Assembly: GCF_018343815.1 (NCBI RefSeq) | Contig: NZ_CP060791.1 | Coordinates: 824,113-888,112 of the forward strand | Reading direction: 5' to 3' | Source: Chlamydia crocodili | GTDB lineage: Bacteria; Chlamydiota; Chlamydiia; Chlamydiales; Chlamydiaceae | DNA: 64,000 nucleotides | Shown here: positions 1 through 9,750 of the stretch, in pieces | How the letters are laid out: each line of letters starts with the position of its first letter | How positions within the stretch are numbered: the stretch's first letter is position 1 | The notes under the pieces: model-generated | Told to the model about the DNA's origin: nothing | Databases searched by the model: none | The model's input: only the letters and a program-made list of their open reading frames with translations | Position numbers and translations under genes: made by a program

Positions 1-156
1 CAATTATTTAAAAATCTAAATTTTTCTTTTAAAATAGATTTAATATTATCGATTTCAATTTAAATTGTTTTTAAAAATTAATTCTATTTAATTATAAGCA
101 GGGCTAGGTTAGGTAGATCTTTTCTAAAGATTGAATAGGGGATGAGAGGATTTTTT

Positions 157-1005
157 TTAATTCTCAATATTTTGGTACATAGTATCAGCGTATTCTTCTC
201 TTATAGAGGAGAATAGAGCCGTAAGTTCTTTGGGAGTGATATGCTGTTTCCCATCACAAAGAGCTTTTTCTGGACATTCATGCATTTCTATCATTAATCC
301 ATTAGCACCCACAGCCATAGCAGCTTTTGCAAGAGGCACTACTAATGAGTGTTTTCCTGCAGCGTGAGAGGGATCAACAATTACTGGAAGAGGACAAATC
401 TCTTTAAGTAGGGCAACGGTATTGAGATCTAGTGTGTAACGTGTGGACATTTCAAAAGTACGTATACCGCGCTCACAAAGAATTACTCCGGGACATGTCG
501 GAGAGTTGAGGAGATATTCAGCTGAGGATAGCCATTCTTCTATGGTTGCAGAGGGGTGACGTTTGAGGATAATTGGGCGGTGACTTTGGCTAGCTTCTTG
601 AAGTAAAACAAAATTTTGCATATTCCTTGCCCCTATACGAAGAATATCCACATTTTCTGCTGTGATCTCTATATCTCGGACGTCTAAAACTTCCGTTTCT
701 GTGAGTAATCCATGAATACGCTGAGCTTCTTTATGCCAGATAACTCTTTCTTTTTCCCACCCTTGGAAGGTGTAAGGGCTCGTTCTAGGTTTCCTTATTG
801 ATCCTCGCAATACGGTAGCACCCGCTGCCTTAGCAGTAAGGCCTATGGCTACTGTGTGTTCATAACTTTCTAGTGTGCATGGACCTGCAATGAGGAGAGG
901 GTTGCCCTCCCCTACGGATATTTCCGAAGATAGGGGAAGAATGGTATTTGGATCTTTAGGGGATCGTTTTAGTGTGTGAGGTAGAGGATAGGTGGTCGTA
1001 AGAAT
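157..1005 (-). CDS. aroG: 3-deoxy-7-phosphoheptulonate (DAHP) synthase, non-standard start
   Basis: Catalyses condensation of phosphoenolpyruvate with erythrose-4-phosphate, the first step of the shikimate pathway, in the cytoplasm. The frame contains the family signatures IAGPC, VLRGSIRKPRTSPYTFQG, IGARNMQNF, LKRH, LCERGIRTF and VDPSHAAG, as in short AroG/AroF-type enzymes of about 260-290 aa. The first ATG/GTG/TTG in frame is a TTG at 810, but starting there removes IAGPC (around 886-872) and cannot give an active enzyme. The frame is open back to a TAA at 1026-1024. The best-placed start is ATT at 1005, nine bases after AAGGGA (1020-1015); ATT at 1023 directly after the stop is the alternative. 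It lies just downstream of the OTU-protein gene on the same strand. Synteny with artJ matches other chlamydiae. Function is near certain; the start is inference, and a damaged 5' end is possible. Confidence 0.85.
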   Translation of the reverse strand: MLTTTYPLPHTLKRSPKDPNTILPLSSEISVGEGNPLLIAGPCTLESYEHTVAIGLTAKAAGATVLRGSIRKPRTSPYTFQGWEKERVIWHKEAQRIHGLLTETEVLDVRDIEITAENVDILRIGARNMQNFVLLQEASQSHRPIILKRHPSATIEEWLSSAEYLLNSPTCPGVILCERGIRTFEMSTRYTLDLNTVALLKEICPLPVIVDPSHAAGKHSLVVPLAKAAMAVGANGLMIEMHECPEKALCDGKQHITPKELTALFSSIREEYADTMYQNIEN

Positions 1006-1035
1006 AAGAAAGCTTCCCTTAATTTATGATTGATT

Positions 1036-4000
1036 CTATGGATTTCCAGTATTTCCTACTCTTGTAGTATCGTTAGGATCTTTTGGTAATAAACAGTTGT
1101 AATGGTTGTCAGCACGCAGAACAAAAATCTGTGCTTGTTGTTCTGGGGTGAGGCCTCCCTGGAAGAACCCGTAGCTATTTGCCAGCGGTGTCAATTGGCG
1201 TACAGTTTGTGTTAAACTTCCATCTGCTAAATATTGACAGAGTGCTAGAGAGCCTAAAGCGGAAGAAATAGCCGAAATATGCTCATCTTCTGCTTGGGTA
1301 TTTACTGAGTTAAACATACGCATAAGATCTCGAAGGTCCATATTGCTCAGGTCATGGATGAAGGATTGAGATGCTTCTGGGTATGCATTTCCTCGGCGTA
1401 CTAACGAAAATAGGAAGGCTCTTTGCAAATTATTATAGGTGGTTATTTTCTCAAAGTTTGCCCAGAACAATACAACCCAGCGATCAAAGTTGTCCACAAT
1501 ACTCGTTTTAATTCGGGTTGTTTGCTCAGTAATATAAGCAGTTAATCTGGTTGTCAATTCTGTATTATTATCTAAAATCTGAGGATGTGTATTCAAGAAG
1601 CTATAGAGTAAGATGTCCGAACTAAGTGTTTGACTGAACGGTCTGTTAGCATTTTGAGGAGTGGTTTTATGCCCTACTATATCTAGATGCTGAATAAAGT
1701 TTTCCCATAGCTCAGGATAGTTTGTCTGTACATCTTGAAGTAAGGCGGAGGTTTTTGCTGGATTCCCCAAATCCATAGTTTGGAAGAAATCGTTTCTCAT
1801 GCTTTGGCAAAGAGAAAGAGCTGTAGGGTCTCTAACTAGGAAAGATAGAGTTGCTTCAATAGTTTGAGTATTAACGTCATTTCCAAATACAGGACCAGAC
1901 CAGCAGAAGGTTCCGAAAATACTTCCTCCTGTAGATAAAACGCGATGAGAATTCGTATTCTTTCGCAACGCTTGTTGTAGATGCGGGTGATAAAGCAACA
2001 TAATTTGCTTTGCAGCATTTTCTGTAGCTTGATTTTGAAGTAAGGAAGGGTATTGCAATAGGAAGAAGAACATCTTTATTCCCTCTGCATATACCTTATC
2101 TTGAGAGTTTGCTGAAGCTTCTAGTTCTGATCCCGCAAATATTGGGGATGCGCTCATTTCAAGATATGATGTTCCTAAACTCTCACTTTGGTTAATGTAA
2201 TCCAAAATAGTGTCTAAAGTAGTTCTTAACTGTGCTTCAGGAAGAGTTTGCGGCGTAACTTGCATTAATTTAGCAATGATTCTATAGGTGAAACCTAATT
2301 GTACAATGGTTCCTGAAGACTTGAATCCATCACAGAGAGCAAGGGCAGTCTCAATCAGACTTCCAGCCTGTTTCTGAGACCAGCAGGCTTGCAACTTTGC
2401 GTTAAGTGCTGCAGCTTTTTCTCCGTGCCATCCTAAAAATTCTGTTAGGGTTTGATTATCTCCCAAAAGGCTTGTAAATACGGTTTTCGCTTGTCTTAGG
2501 AAGTCAGAACATAGATTGTTATTTGCTGCACACGAAGGATGAGAAAGAAGGAAAGAAAAAAGAATTAGCTGTGTAGGTAGCTGAATGTCGGGTCTTGTTG
2601 CAGCAATAGCGCGAGAGAATTTCTGGTAGTGTCCTTGAATTTCTTGAGGGAAATTTTGTATTATGGGTGCAATATCTGCTTCAGTTAAATTTCCAGCAAC
2701 TAAGACGGTAGACATGGTATCCATAAGCTTATTTAATGATGCTTGAAATTGCGCGGCTGTCTGCTGTTGTTCCTGGGGTAGTTGTTGAATATCTTGATCA
2801 TTGAGTAGGAATTGCGATAGGAACTCTAAAGCAAGTTCTCCCTGTTTTGCAGCTTCTATAACCGGCAATGTATTGCCGCGGAAGATATGATTTAAAATAG
2901 GACTAGATGGTTCTACTTGGATAATCTTCCTTAAAGAATCCGCTAACAACTCTGGAGCTTCTGTCATCTGACTTAAGATTACAGCACGAACGTTTTCTTC
3001 TCCTCCCATACTTGTTATACGGTTTTCATCCATGGTGAAAAGAGCAAGATTTTTTAAATAAGAAATAGCCACGGGCGTATGCAAAGGAGAAAGAAGAATA
3101 TGATCGTAAAGATCCTTGAAACTTTGATAGCCTTGGCATGAGTGAATAATTCGAGCCATTTGCTCGGATAACAAGCGGTTCCTTATTGATGATTGCGCAA
3201 AAGGTAGCCCTAAAATACGTTGAGCCTCGTTTTCGAATGCTTGAGGATTGGCAGATCGGTTTAAAGAACATATCCAGCCTATATAGAAAGAACGGTAGAA
3301 ACAGTTCCCGTCTCCTGGGACATCGACAAGATAATAGTTGGCATCTAAGTGCTTTAATTGATTTAACAATAGATGAGCGACTTGGGTATTTTCAGCCTGA
3401 GGACTTGCTTGGTCTTCCTTTATAATGTCTGCCCAATTTTTCATTATATTTGCGAAGTTCGATTTAATGCGTTTAGGATATGTAGCTACGAATAGGGGGT
3501 TAAGAATTTGCGCTGGTGTGATAGTTAAACGCGCGCTATTCGGAGCTAACCCTTGTTCATTAAAATTAGCCATAGCTTCTAAGGATTTTCGGTCTACACC
3601 CGGAGGTAAGACCCCTAGCCTTTGCGTGCGATCTAAAATCTCGCTTAAAGTAGGCAACCCTTTTACCGGTCGGGGAGTTGTCGGCGCTGGTATTGTTGGA
3701 AGAGGGTCCGCGGGTGGAATCGTAGGAGGTGTTGTGTCTACCGGCTGTGGTATCGTTGGAGGCGTAGTGGGTTGAGTTGGTGCTTGTATTGCTGGAAGAG
3801 AGTCCGCTGGTGGAACTGTAGGAGGCTGCGTGGTATCTGTTGGCTGCAGTGTGGGAGGAAGATCCAGAGAAGCTTTCGTAATGGGTGCTGGAGCAGGTGG
3901 TGTTGTGTCTGCTGGCTGTGGTATCGTTGGAGGTGTAGCGGGTTGAGTTGGTGCTTGTATTGCTGGAAGAGAGTCCGCTGGTGGAACTGTAGGAGGCGTT

Positions 4001-4305
4001 GTCTCTACTGGTTGTGGAGGAGGTGTTGGCCCTCTCCTTGGAGAGGTAGGGGAGGCTCCCGGAGATTGTGTTGGGGATTGCTGTGGTTGCACAGGAATAA
4101 CGGGTGTAGTGATCTCTTCTATTGCATGGTGTGAGCAATAGTGAAAAAGCAAAAGAAGGCCTAAGGTAATAATATGCAGCAATACATAGGCTACCAGACG
4201 CAGGGCCCTGATACACAAAGGATCTTGTGGATTGGTTTGTAAATGATAAAGATTATTTCTTCCTGGAGGAGGGCAGGAAGGAGGAGTGGAGGATGGTGAG
4301 CTCAT
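1036..4305 (-). CDS. OTU-family cysteine protease (ChlaOTU-like secreted deubiquitinase)
   Basis: Probable secreted effector that removes ubiquitin from host proteins. A 1089-aa protein with a hydrophobic segment at about residues 34-56, a proline-rich region at 66-215 and a long helical body. The OTU active-site signature GDGNCFYRSF gives Asp332 and Cys335, and a C-terminal NHYNCLLP gives candidate His1068. The Cys-to-His distance of about 730 residues is far above that of a minimal OTU fold, so either a large helical insertion separates the catalytic parts or another His is used. ChlaOTU of C. caviae is the described family member, and the position between aroG and artJ fits the chlamydial OTU locus. 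The proline-rich part contains two copies of a 34-residue unit. aroG follows about 12-30 nt downstream; artJ diverges upstream. OTU membership is well supported, ubiquitin activity is inferred. Confidence 0.82.
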   Translation of the reverse strand: MSSPSSTPPSCPPPGRNNLYHLQTNPQDPLCIRALRLVAYVLLHIITLGLLLLFHYCSHHAIEEITTPVIPVQPQQSPTQSPGASPTSPRRGPTPPPQPVETTPPTVPPADSLPAIQAPTQPATPPTIPQPADTTPPAPAPITKASLDLPPTLQPTDTTQPPTVPPADSLPAIQAPTQPTTPPTIPQPVDTTPPTIPPADPLPTIPAPTTPRPVKGLPTLSEILDRTQRLGVLPPGVDRKSLEAMANFNEQGLAPNSARLTITPAQILNPLFVATYPKRIKSNFANIMKNWADIIKEDQASPQAENTQVAHLLLNQLKHLDANYYLVDVPGDGNCFYRSFYIGWICSLNRSANPQAFENEAQRILGLPFAQSSIRNRLLSEQMARIIHSCQGYQSFKDLYDHILLSPLHTPVAISYLKNLALFTMDENRITSMGGEENVRAVILSQMTEAPELLADSLRKIIQVEPSSPILNHIFRGNTLPVIEAAKQGELALEFLSQFLLNDQDIQQLPQEQQQTAAQFQASLNKLMDTMSTVLVAGNLTEADIAPIIQNFPQEIQGHYQKFSRAIAATRPDIQLPTQLILFSFLLSHPSCAANNNLCSDFLRQAKTVFTSLLGDNQTLTEFLGWHGEKAAALNAKLQACWSQKQAGSLIETALALCDGFKSSGTIVQLGFTYRIIAKLMQVTPQTLPEAQLRTTLDTILDYINQSESLGTSYLEMSASPIFAGSELEASANSQDKVYAEGIKMFFFLLQYPSLLQNQATENAAKQIMLLYHPHLQQALRKNTNSHRVLSTGGSIFGTFCWSGPVFGNDVNTQTIEATLSFLVRDPTALSLCQSMRNDFFQTMDLGNPAKTSALLQDVQTNYPELWENFIQHLDIVGHKTTPQNANRPFSQTLSSDILLYSFLNTHPQILDNNTELTTRLTAYITEQTTRIKTSIVDNFDRWVVLFWANFEKITTYNNLQRAFLFSLVRRGNAYPEASQSFIHDLSNMDLRDLMRMFNSVNTQAEDEHISAISSALGSLALCQYLADGSLTQTVRQLTPLANSYGFFQGGLTPEQQAQIFVLRADNHYNCLLPKDPNDTTRVGNTGNP
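3673..3996 (-). repeat. Proline-rich repeat units in the OTU protein
   Basis: Two near-identical copies of a unit of about 34 codons (3996-3895 and 3825-3721), each reading PPTVPPADSLPAIQAPTQP followed by TPPTIPQP, with a partial third copy at 3735-3673 (PPTIPPADPLPTIPAP). DNA identity between the copies is visibly high, so length variation between strains is likely. Confidence 0.85.
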
Positions 4306-4376
4306 AATTGAATTTTTTTATATAACTACATACTTACTCGCTATCGATGTCAATTAATTTAAAAGCATATTCGAGT

Positions 4377-4405
4377 TTGATGATTTATTATTCTCTATGT
4401 AAAGT
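4377..4405 (+). promoter_or_regulatory. Candidate sigma66-type promoter for artJ
   Basis: TTGATG at 4377-4382 and TAAAGT at 4400-4405 are separated by exactly 17 nt, 34 nt before the artJ ATG. No Shine-Dalgarno sequence is visible in front of the ATG. Supported only by motif match. Confidence 0.35.
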
Positions 4406-4409
4406 ATAG

Positions 4410-5216
<807 letters not shown>

Positions 5217-5227
5217 CGTTTTTTGTT

Positions 5228-5259
5228 AAGAAGAATCTTCGGTTTAGAAGATTCTTCTT
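5228..5259 (+). terminator. Terminator hairpin after artJ
   Basis: A perfect 13-bp stem (5228-5240 with 5247-5259) and a 6-nt loop, followed by a T-rich stretch. It begins 11 nt after the artJ stop codon. Confidence 0.8.
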
Positions 5260-5428
5260 ATCTATCTTTTAAATAGTAATTTTCTTTTTAAATTTATATT
5301 CTGATTTTTATTTCTTAAGTTTCTTATCTTATATAAAATTAATTCGTATATTTTTATAAACTCTTATAATTTGATCTTTTCTGTTCTTTTTGTTATTTTT
5401 TCTTCCTGATTATTTTAAGGGGCTGTGT

Positions 5429-6118
5429 ATGTTTGGTTCCTTCCCGTGTTATCCTGGTTTCAAGGATAGCGCTCAGTATGCTAACACGCATTTTTACTGT
5501 TCTTCTTGTGAGAGTGTTGTGCAACCCAGTGAGGTTTCTGTCCTTGTCGTGGGTGGTGATGGTCATCCTAGTGGTGTGGCTCCTATTTTGCGGTGTAAAG
5601 AACATCCGATTAAGGGGACATATTCTTCAGGGCCTTTGACAACATTGTGGGGGTTGCATCCTAAAGATGCCGATGCTATTGCTGTTCGTGAGCAAATGCG
5701 CAATGTATGTTTTCGAGTGCGTAATCTAGATATCTGCTCTTTATTGAGTTTTCTTGGGGGAGGAGTGTTATTTCTCTCAGGAATTATTCTTGGTGTGATT
5801 GTTTCCTCCCCTGTAATCCCTGGTTTACATCATTGGTGTTTCCCAGCCATTTTATTAGGTGTTGGCTTAATCCTATGTTTAGTTGGAGCCATTCTTAATT
5901 ATTTTTCACGGGCGCGTGTAAGGGAATGGCTAAGCCTTTCAAAAGATTATACAGAACGTTGTGAACTTGTTCATGTTCAAGATGGTACAGAAAAGTATGT
6001 TGTGCTTACAGATTTTCCCCCATCATGTCATTTGTTGGATCCTATATTAGCTAACAATTCTCTTCCTCCTCCAGCGATTCCTCTACCTATTTCTGAATCT
6101 GCTTCTTCTTTTTCTTAA
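5429..6118 (+). CDS. Putative inclusion membrane (Inc-like) protein with Cys/His motif
   Basis: I do not recognise a named family. The ATG at 5429 is chosen over the upstream in-frame ATG at 5390 because AAGGGG lies 7-12 nt before it. The 229-aa product has two hydrophobic segments at about 103-127 and 137-159 separated by a short loop, the bilobed pattern of chlamydial Inc proteins. The N-terminal part contains CSSC (residues 24-27) and CKEH (56-59), a CxxC...CxxH arrangement that could bind a metal. The C terminus is soluble and ends in a proline- and serine-rich tail. There is no classical signal peptide, consistent with type III secretion. It sits alone between the artJ terminator and the MBL hydrolase gene. 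Inc assignment is inference from the hydrophobicity pattern. Confidence 0.7.
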   Translation: MFGSFPCYPGFKDSAQYANTHFYCSSCESVVQPSEVSVLVVGGDGHPSGVAPILRCKEHPIKGTYSSGPLTTLWGLHPKDADAIAVREQMRNVCFRVRNLDICSLLSFLGGGVLFLSGIILGVIVSSPVIPGLHHWCFPAILLGVGLILCLVGAILNYFSRARVREWLSLSKDYTERCELVHVQDGTEKYVVLTDFPPSCHLLDPILANNSLPPPAIPLPISESASSFS

Positions 6119-6169
6119 TTTTCTAGACAGCTACAATTTTATTTTTTGCCAATATGCTGAGGATTGTCT

Positions 6170-6985
6170 GTGGAGAAAGAGATTAAGGGAGATTTTTCAT
6201 CAGGTAAATTAACCTTTTTAGGATCAGGAAATCCCGAAGGGATTCCCGTTGCCTTTTGTTCCTGTGAGATTTGTGCAGGAAAACAAGTACGACGCTTGCG
6301 TTCTTCAGTGCTTATTGAGTGGGCAGGGAAGAATTTTCTTATTGATGTTGGTCCAGATTTTCGACAACAGATGTTAGAAAATAACATTCAAAAACTCGAT
6401 GGGGTACTCCTTACCCACCCTCATTACGATCATATTGGAGGTATTGACGATTTGCGTGTTTGGTATGTGGTGCATCAACGTTCCCTTCCTGTTGTCCTTT
6501 CCGCATACACTTATAAATATCTCTGTAAGTCTCGTGAGTATATTGTTTTCCCCCAAGGTGGCGATGCCACTCTTTCCGCTTCTTTAGATTTCACTATTTT
6601 AAATGAAGCCTATGGTGAGAATACATTTTTAGATCTTCCCTATACTTACGTTTCCTATTATCAGAAATCTTGTGAGGTTATGGGATACCGTTTTGGAAAT
6701 CTCGCGTATCTTACCGATATGAATAGATATGATCAGGAAATTTTCAGTTATCTTTCTGGTGTAGAAACTTTAATTTTATCAGCTTCTCCTAGTCAGCCTC
6801 CTCCAGCTTTTTACGGACGTGGACATGCACATTTTACTATGAGTCAGGCGGAAGATTTTGCGTCTTATGTAGGAGCGAAGAAATTAATAATCACGCATAT
6901 TAGTCATAATTTACAAAAAGAGCTCGCAGATTATTCTGATAAGGTGTGTGCTTATGATGGTATGGAAGTTTCCTGGTCTTTATAA
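6170..6985 (+). CDS. MBL-fold metal-dependent hydrolase (PhnP-like)
   Basis: Metallo-beta-lactamase superfamily hydrolase, cytoplasmic, substrate unknown. The metal-binding motif THPHYDHIGG is present (His83, His85, Asp87, His88 by the numbering used here), with further ligands expected in YLTDMNR and in the C-terminal ITHISHN. An N-terminal CSCEICAG segment with closely spaced cysteines resembles PhnP-type enzymes. GTG at 6170 is preferred as start because GAGGA (6159-6163) lies six bases upstream; TTG at 6164 would abut the ribosome-binding site. The stop is followed by AAGGA and hflX nine bases later, so the two are probably cotranscribed, as in other chlamydiae. Fold assignment is firm; PhnP naming by resemblance only. 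Confidence 0.85.
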   Translation: MEKEIKGDFSSGKLTFLGSGNPEGIPVAFCSCEICAGKQVRRLRSSVLIEWAGKNFLIDVGPDFRQQMLENNIQKLDGVLLTHPHYDHIGGIDDLRVWYVVHQRSLPVVLSAYTYKYLCKSREYIVFPQGGDATLSASLDFTILNEAYGENTFLDLPYTYVSYYQKSCEVMGYRFGNLAYLTDMNRYDQEIFSYLSGVETLILSASPSQPPPAFYGRGHAHFTMSQAEDFASYVGAKKLIITHISHNLQKELADYSDKVCAYDGMEVSWSL

Positions 6986-6994
6986 GGATAGATA

Positions 6995-8365
6995 ATGAAA
7001 AAAAAGCCTAAAGAAGAGAAAAAGAGTCGTGAGAGCGCTTTAGGATGGCGTTTTTCTCTTCCTAGAGAAGAGCAAGATCCTTCTCAAGCTTTAGCAGTTT
7101 CCTGTTATACAGGAAAAGCTGATCAAAAAAATGTCCAGGAACATAGTGATGAGTTAGTTTCTCTCGCTGAATCTTGTGATATCACAGTTTTAGATACGCA
7201 TTCGTGGATTTTACGTATGCCTTCATCTTCAACATACTTAAATGAGGGTAAGCTTTTAGAAATAGAAGAGATTCTAAAGGAATTTCCTACTATTGGCACA
7301 TTGATAATTGATGAAGAGATCACAGCTTCACAGCAGAGAAATCTGGAAAAACGTTTAGGTCTTGTTGTCTTAGATCGTACAGAGTTGATACTAGAGATCT
7401 TCGCTAGTCGTGCTTTTACAGCAGAAGCAGGACTTCAAGTAGAGTTAGCACGTGCGCGTTATCTTCTTCCTCGGTTAAAAAGAATGTGGGGTCACTTATC
7501 ACGTCAAAAATCAGGAGGTAGTAGCGGCGGAGGGTTTGTTAAAGGAGAGGGAGAGAAACAAATCGAACTCGATAGAAGGATGATTCGTGAAAGAATTCAC
7601 AAATTAACTTCCGATCTTAAAACCGTAGAAAAGCAAAGGAAAGAGCGTCGTAAGGCTAAGGAAAAACGCGGAATTCCTTCGTTTGCTTTGATTGGTTATA
7701 CCAACTCTGGAAAGAGCACGTTATTGAATCTTTTAACATCTGCAGAAACCTATGCAGAAGACAAACTATTTGCTACTCTAGATCCTAAAACTCGTAGATG
7801 TATTCTTCCCAGCGGGCAGCGTGTTCTCGTTACAGATACAGTAGGATTTATCCGTAAATTACCCCACACTCTTGTTGCAGCATTTAAAAGCACTTTAGAA
7901 GCTGCTTTACATGAAGATGTTTTACTTCATGTTGTCGATGCTTCACATCCCCTAGCTTTTGAGCATATAGAAACAACGAAAGCAATATTACAAGAATTGG
8001 GAATTGATCATCCTAAAATTATTACAGTATTGAATAAGATCGATGAGCTTCCTGATGGTAAAGCATCCACGAAGCTTCGTTTATTATCCCCACGTGCTGT
8101 GTTAGTTTCTGCAAAAACAGGAGAAGGGATTCAAAATCTTCTTGAAGTAATGACAGATATTATTACCGAAGGATGCCCCGAAGTAACATTAAAATTTTCT
8201 TATAAAGACTATGGGAAATTTACCGAGCTTTATGATGCAGGATTAGTACTTTCACATCGTTGTAAAGATGATATTTTAATTGTAGAGAGTTATTTACCAA
8301 AAGAATTGGAGAAGAAGTACCAACCGTTTATTTCTCGTTCTTCTCAAAAGAAAAAAGAAGATTAG
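6995..8365 (+). CDS. hflX: Ribosome-associated GTPase HflX
   Basis: GTPase that binds the 50S subunit and, in other bacteria, splits stalled or hibernating ribosomes. The 456-aa protein has the HflX N-terminal domain (about 30-200) with the glycine-rich linker SGGSSGGG at 173-180, then the GTPase domain: G1 GYTNSGKS (234-241), G3 DTVG (281-284) followed by FIRKLP, G4 NKID (347-350) and G5 SAKTG (372-376). A charged helical linker (200-226) joins the two domains. It has a good ribosome-binding site, AAGGA, before the ATG and lies nine bases downstream of the MBL hydrolase gene. Nothing is missing or unusual. Confidence 0.95.
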   Translation: MKKKPKEEKKSRESALGWRFSLPREEQDPSQALAVSCYTGKADQKNVQEHSDELVSLAESCDITVLDTHSWILRMPSSSTYLNEGKLLEIEEILKEFPTIGTLIIDEEITASQQRNLEKRLGLVVLDRTELILEIFASRAFTAEAGLQVELARARYLLPRLKRMWGHLSRQKSGGSSGGGFVKGEGEKQIELDRRMIRERIHKLTSDLKTVEKQRKERRKAKEKRGIPSFALIGYTNSGKSTLLNLLTSAETYAEDKLFATLDPKTRRCILPSGQRVLVTDTVGFIRKLPHTLVAAFKSTLEAALHEDVLLHVVDASHPLAFEHIETTKAILQELGIDHPKIITVLNKIDELPDGKASTKLRLLSPRAVLVSAKTGEGIQNLLEVMTDIITEGCPEVTLKFSYKDYGKFTELYDAGLVLSHRCKDDILIVESYLPKELEKKYQPFISRSSQKKKED

Positions 8366-8484
8366 ATTTTTCTAGGAAGTTTTTTACAGGCTAATAAGAA
8401 AAAGAGAATCTTTGATTAGTGAGTAAAAGTAGGGATACTTTAGAATACTGTTTTCTTATTTTTTTCAGATCTCACTAGAAACTT

Positions 8485-9750
8485 ATGACAGTTGTAGAAG
8501 TAAAGGGAACGTTTAAGCTTGTTTGTTTAGGATGTCGTGTAAATCAATATGAAATTCAAAGTTATCGAGATCAGCTGAATTTCTTAGGCTATCGCGAAAT
8601 TACCGATCCTGAGGTGCCTTGTGACCTATGTATTGTCAATACGTGTGCTGTTACAGGATCTGCAGAGAGTTCAGGACGTCATGCTGTACGTCAAGTTTGT
8701 AGACAGAATCCCGATGCTTTCTTAGTCGTTACAGGCTGTTTAGGAGAAGCTGATAAAGAATTTTTTAATTCTTTAGAAAGGCAATGCCTTCTTGTGTCCA
8801 ATAAGGAAAAACATCAATTAATGGAGAAGATTTTCCCTTCTATTCAAGATCTTCCTGAGTTTCGTATTCGTAGTTTTGAGGGGAAATCTCGAGCTTTCAT
8901 TAAAGTTCAGGATGGGTGCAATTCCTTTTGTTCGTATTGTATTATTCCTTATTTGCGTGGTAGATCACGTTCACGACCTATTCAGGAAATCCTTGAGGAG
9001 ATTTCTGGATTAGTTTCTCAGGGGTACCGAGAAGTTGTAATTGCTGGAATTAACGTTGGTGATTATCAAGATGAGGGAAAGTCTTTAGCACATCTTATCC
9101 GTCAGGTAGACGAGATTGAAGGTATAGAAAGAATACGGATTTCTTCTATAGATCCCGAAGATGTTCAGGAAGATCTTAGAGATATTTTGCTTTCAGGAAG
9201 ACATACATGCCATTCTTCGCATCTCGTTTTGCAATCGGGATCTAATGCGATTTTAAAACGCATGAATCGCAAATATTCAAGAAGTGATTTTTTAGATTGT
9301 GTAGATGCTTTACGTTCTGTGGATCCTAAATATGCTTTCACGACAGATGTCATTGTCGGCTTTCCGGGTGAGACAGATCAGGATTTTGAAGATACCCTAC
9401 GGATTATTGAAGATGTGGGTTTTATCAAAGTACATATTTTCCCTTTCAGTCCTAGAGAACGAACAAAGGCTTACACGTTTTCTTCTCAACTACCCCAGTC
9501 TGTAATTAATGAAAGAAAGAAGCACCTTGCTCGTGTGGCAAAAGAAGTTGCCCATAAGGAGATGGCGCAGCGTATTGGAGAAACGCTTTCTGTACTTGTT
9601 GAAAGAATTGATGAGGGGATAGCCTACGGTCATTCTCCATATTTTGATATGGTAGGCTTTCCTGCAGATCGTAATGTAGCTGTGAATACGTTAATAGATG
9701 TATGTATAGATGCTGTCGAAGAAGATGTACTTAAAGGAAAACGTGTATGA
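8485..9750 (+). CDS. mtaB: tRNA t6A37 methylthiotransferase, MiaB-like
   Basis: Radical-SAM enzyme of the methylthiotransferase family, expected to convert t6A37 to ms2t6A37 in tRNAs reading ANN codons. The N-terminal UPF0004 domain carries three cluster cysteines (Cys17 in LGCRVNQYE, Cys54 in NTCAVT, Cys85 in TGCLGE). The radical-SAM cluster motif CNSFCSYC gives Cys145, Cys149 and Cys152, followed by IIPYLRGRSRSR, a MtaB-type rather than MiaB-type sequence. VIVGFPGET follows, and a C-terminal TRAM-like region is present (about 355-420). The stop overlaps the next gene's ATG in ATGA, suggesting translational coupling. No clear ribosome-binding site precedes the ATG at 8485. Confidence 0.88.
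   Translation: MTVVEVKGTFKLVCLGCRVNQYEIQSYRDQLNFLGYREITDPEVPCDLCIVNTCAVTGSAESSGRHAVRQVCRQNPDAFLVVTGCLGEADKEFFNSLERQCLLVSNKEKHQLMEKIFPSIQDLPEFRIRSFEGKSRAFIKVQDGCNSFCSYCIIPYLRGRSRSRPIQEILEEISGLVSQGYREVVIAGINVGDYQDEGKSLAHLIRQVDEIEGIERIRISSIDPEDVQEDLRDILLSGRHTCHSSHLVLQSGSNAILKRMNRKYSRSDFLDCVDALRSVDPKYAFTTDVIVGFPGETDQDFEDTLRIIEDVGFIKVHIFPFSPRERTKAYTFSSQLPQSVINERKKHLARVAKEVAHKEMAQRIGETLSVLVERIDEGIAYGHSPYFDMVGFPADRNVAVNTLIDVCIDAVEEDVLKGKRV

Noticed and set aside
111..132. Small stem near 117-131 after aroG
   Set aside because: Only about six base pairs and no convincing T-run; insufficient for a terminator call.
1..156. Possible gene or RNA at the left edge
   Set aside because: AT-rich sequence with no supportable ORF or tRNA-like structure.
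157..810. DAHP synthase starting at the TTG at 810
   Set aside because: It would omit the IAGPC active-site region, which is encoded upstream in the same open frame.
3772..4134. Trp/Cys-rich plus-strand ORF opposite the OTU proline-rich region
   Set aside because: It is the antisense of the proline-repeat codons; its repeats merely mirror the coding strand.
3566..4216. Ser/Thr/Asn-rich minus-strand ORF overlapping the OTU gene in another frame
   Set aside because: Frame shadow of the same proline repeat, without start signal or conserved motif.
8421..8460. Possible promoter before mtaB (TAGAAT)
   Set aside because: The -10-like match has no -35 at a proper distance.
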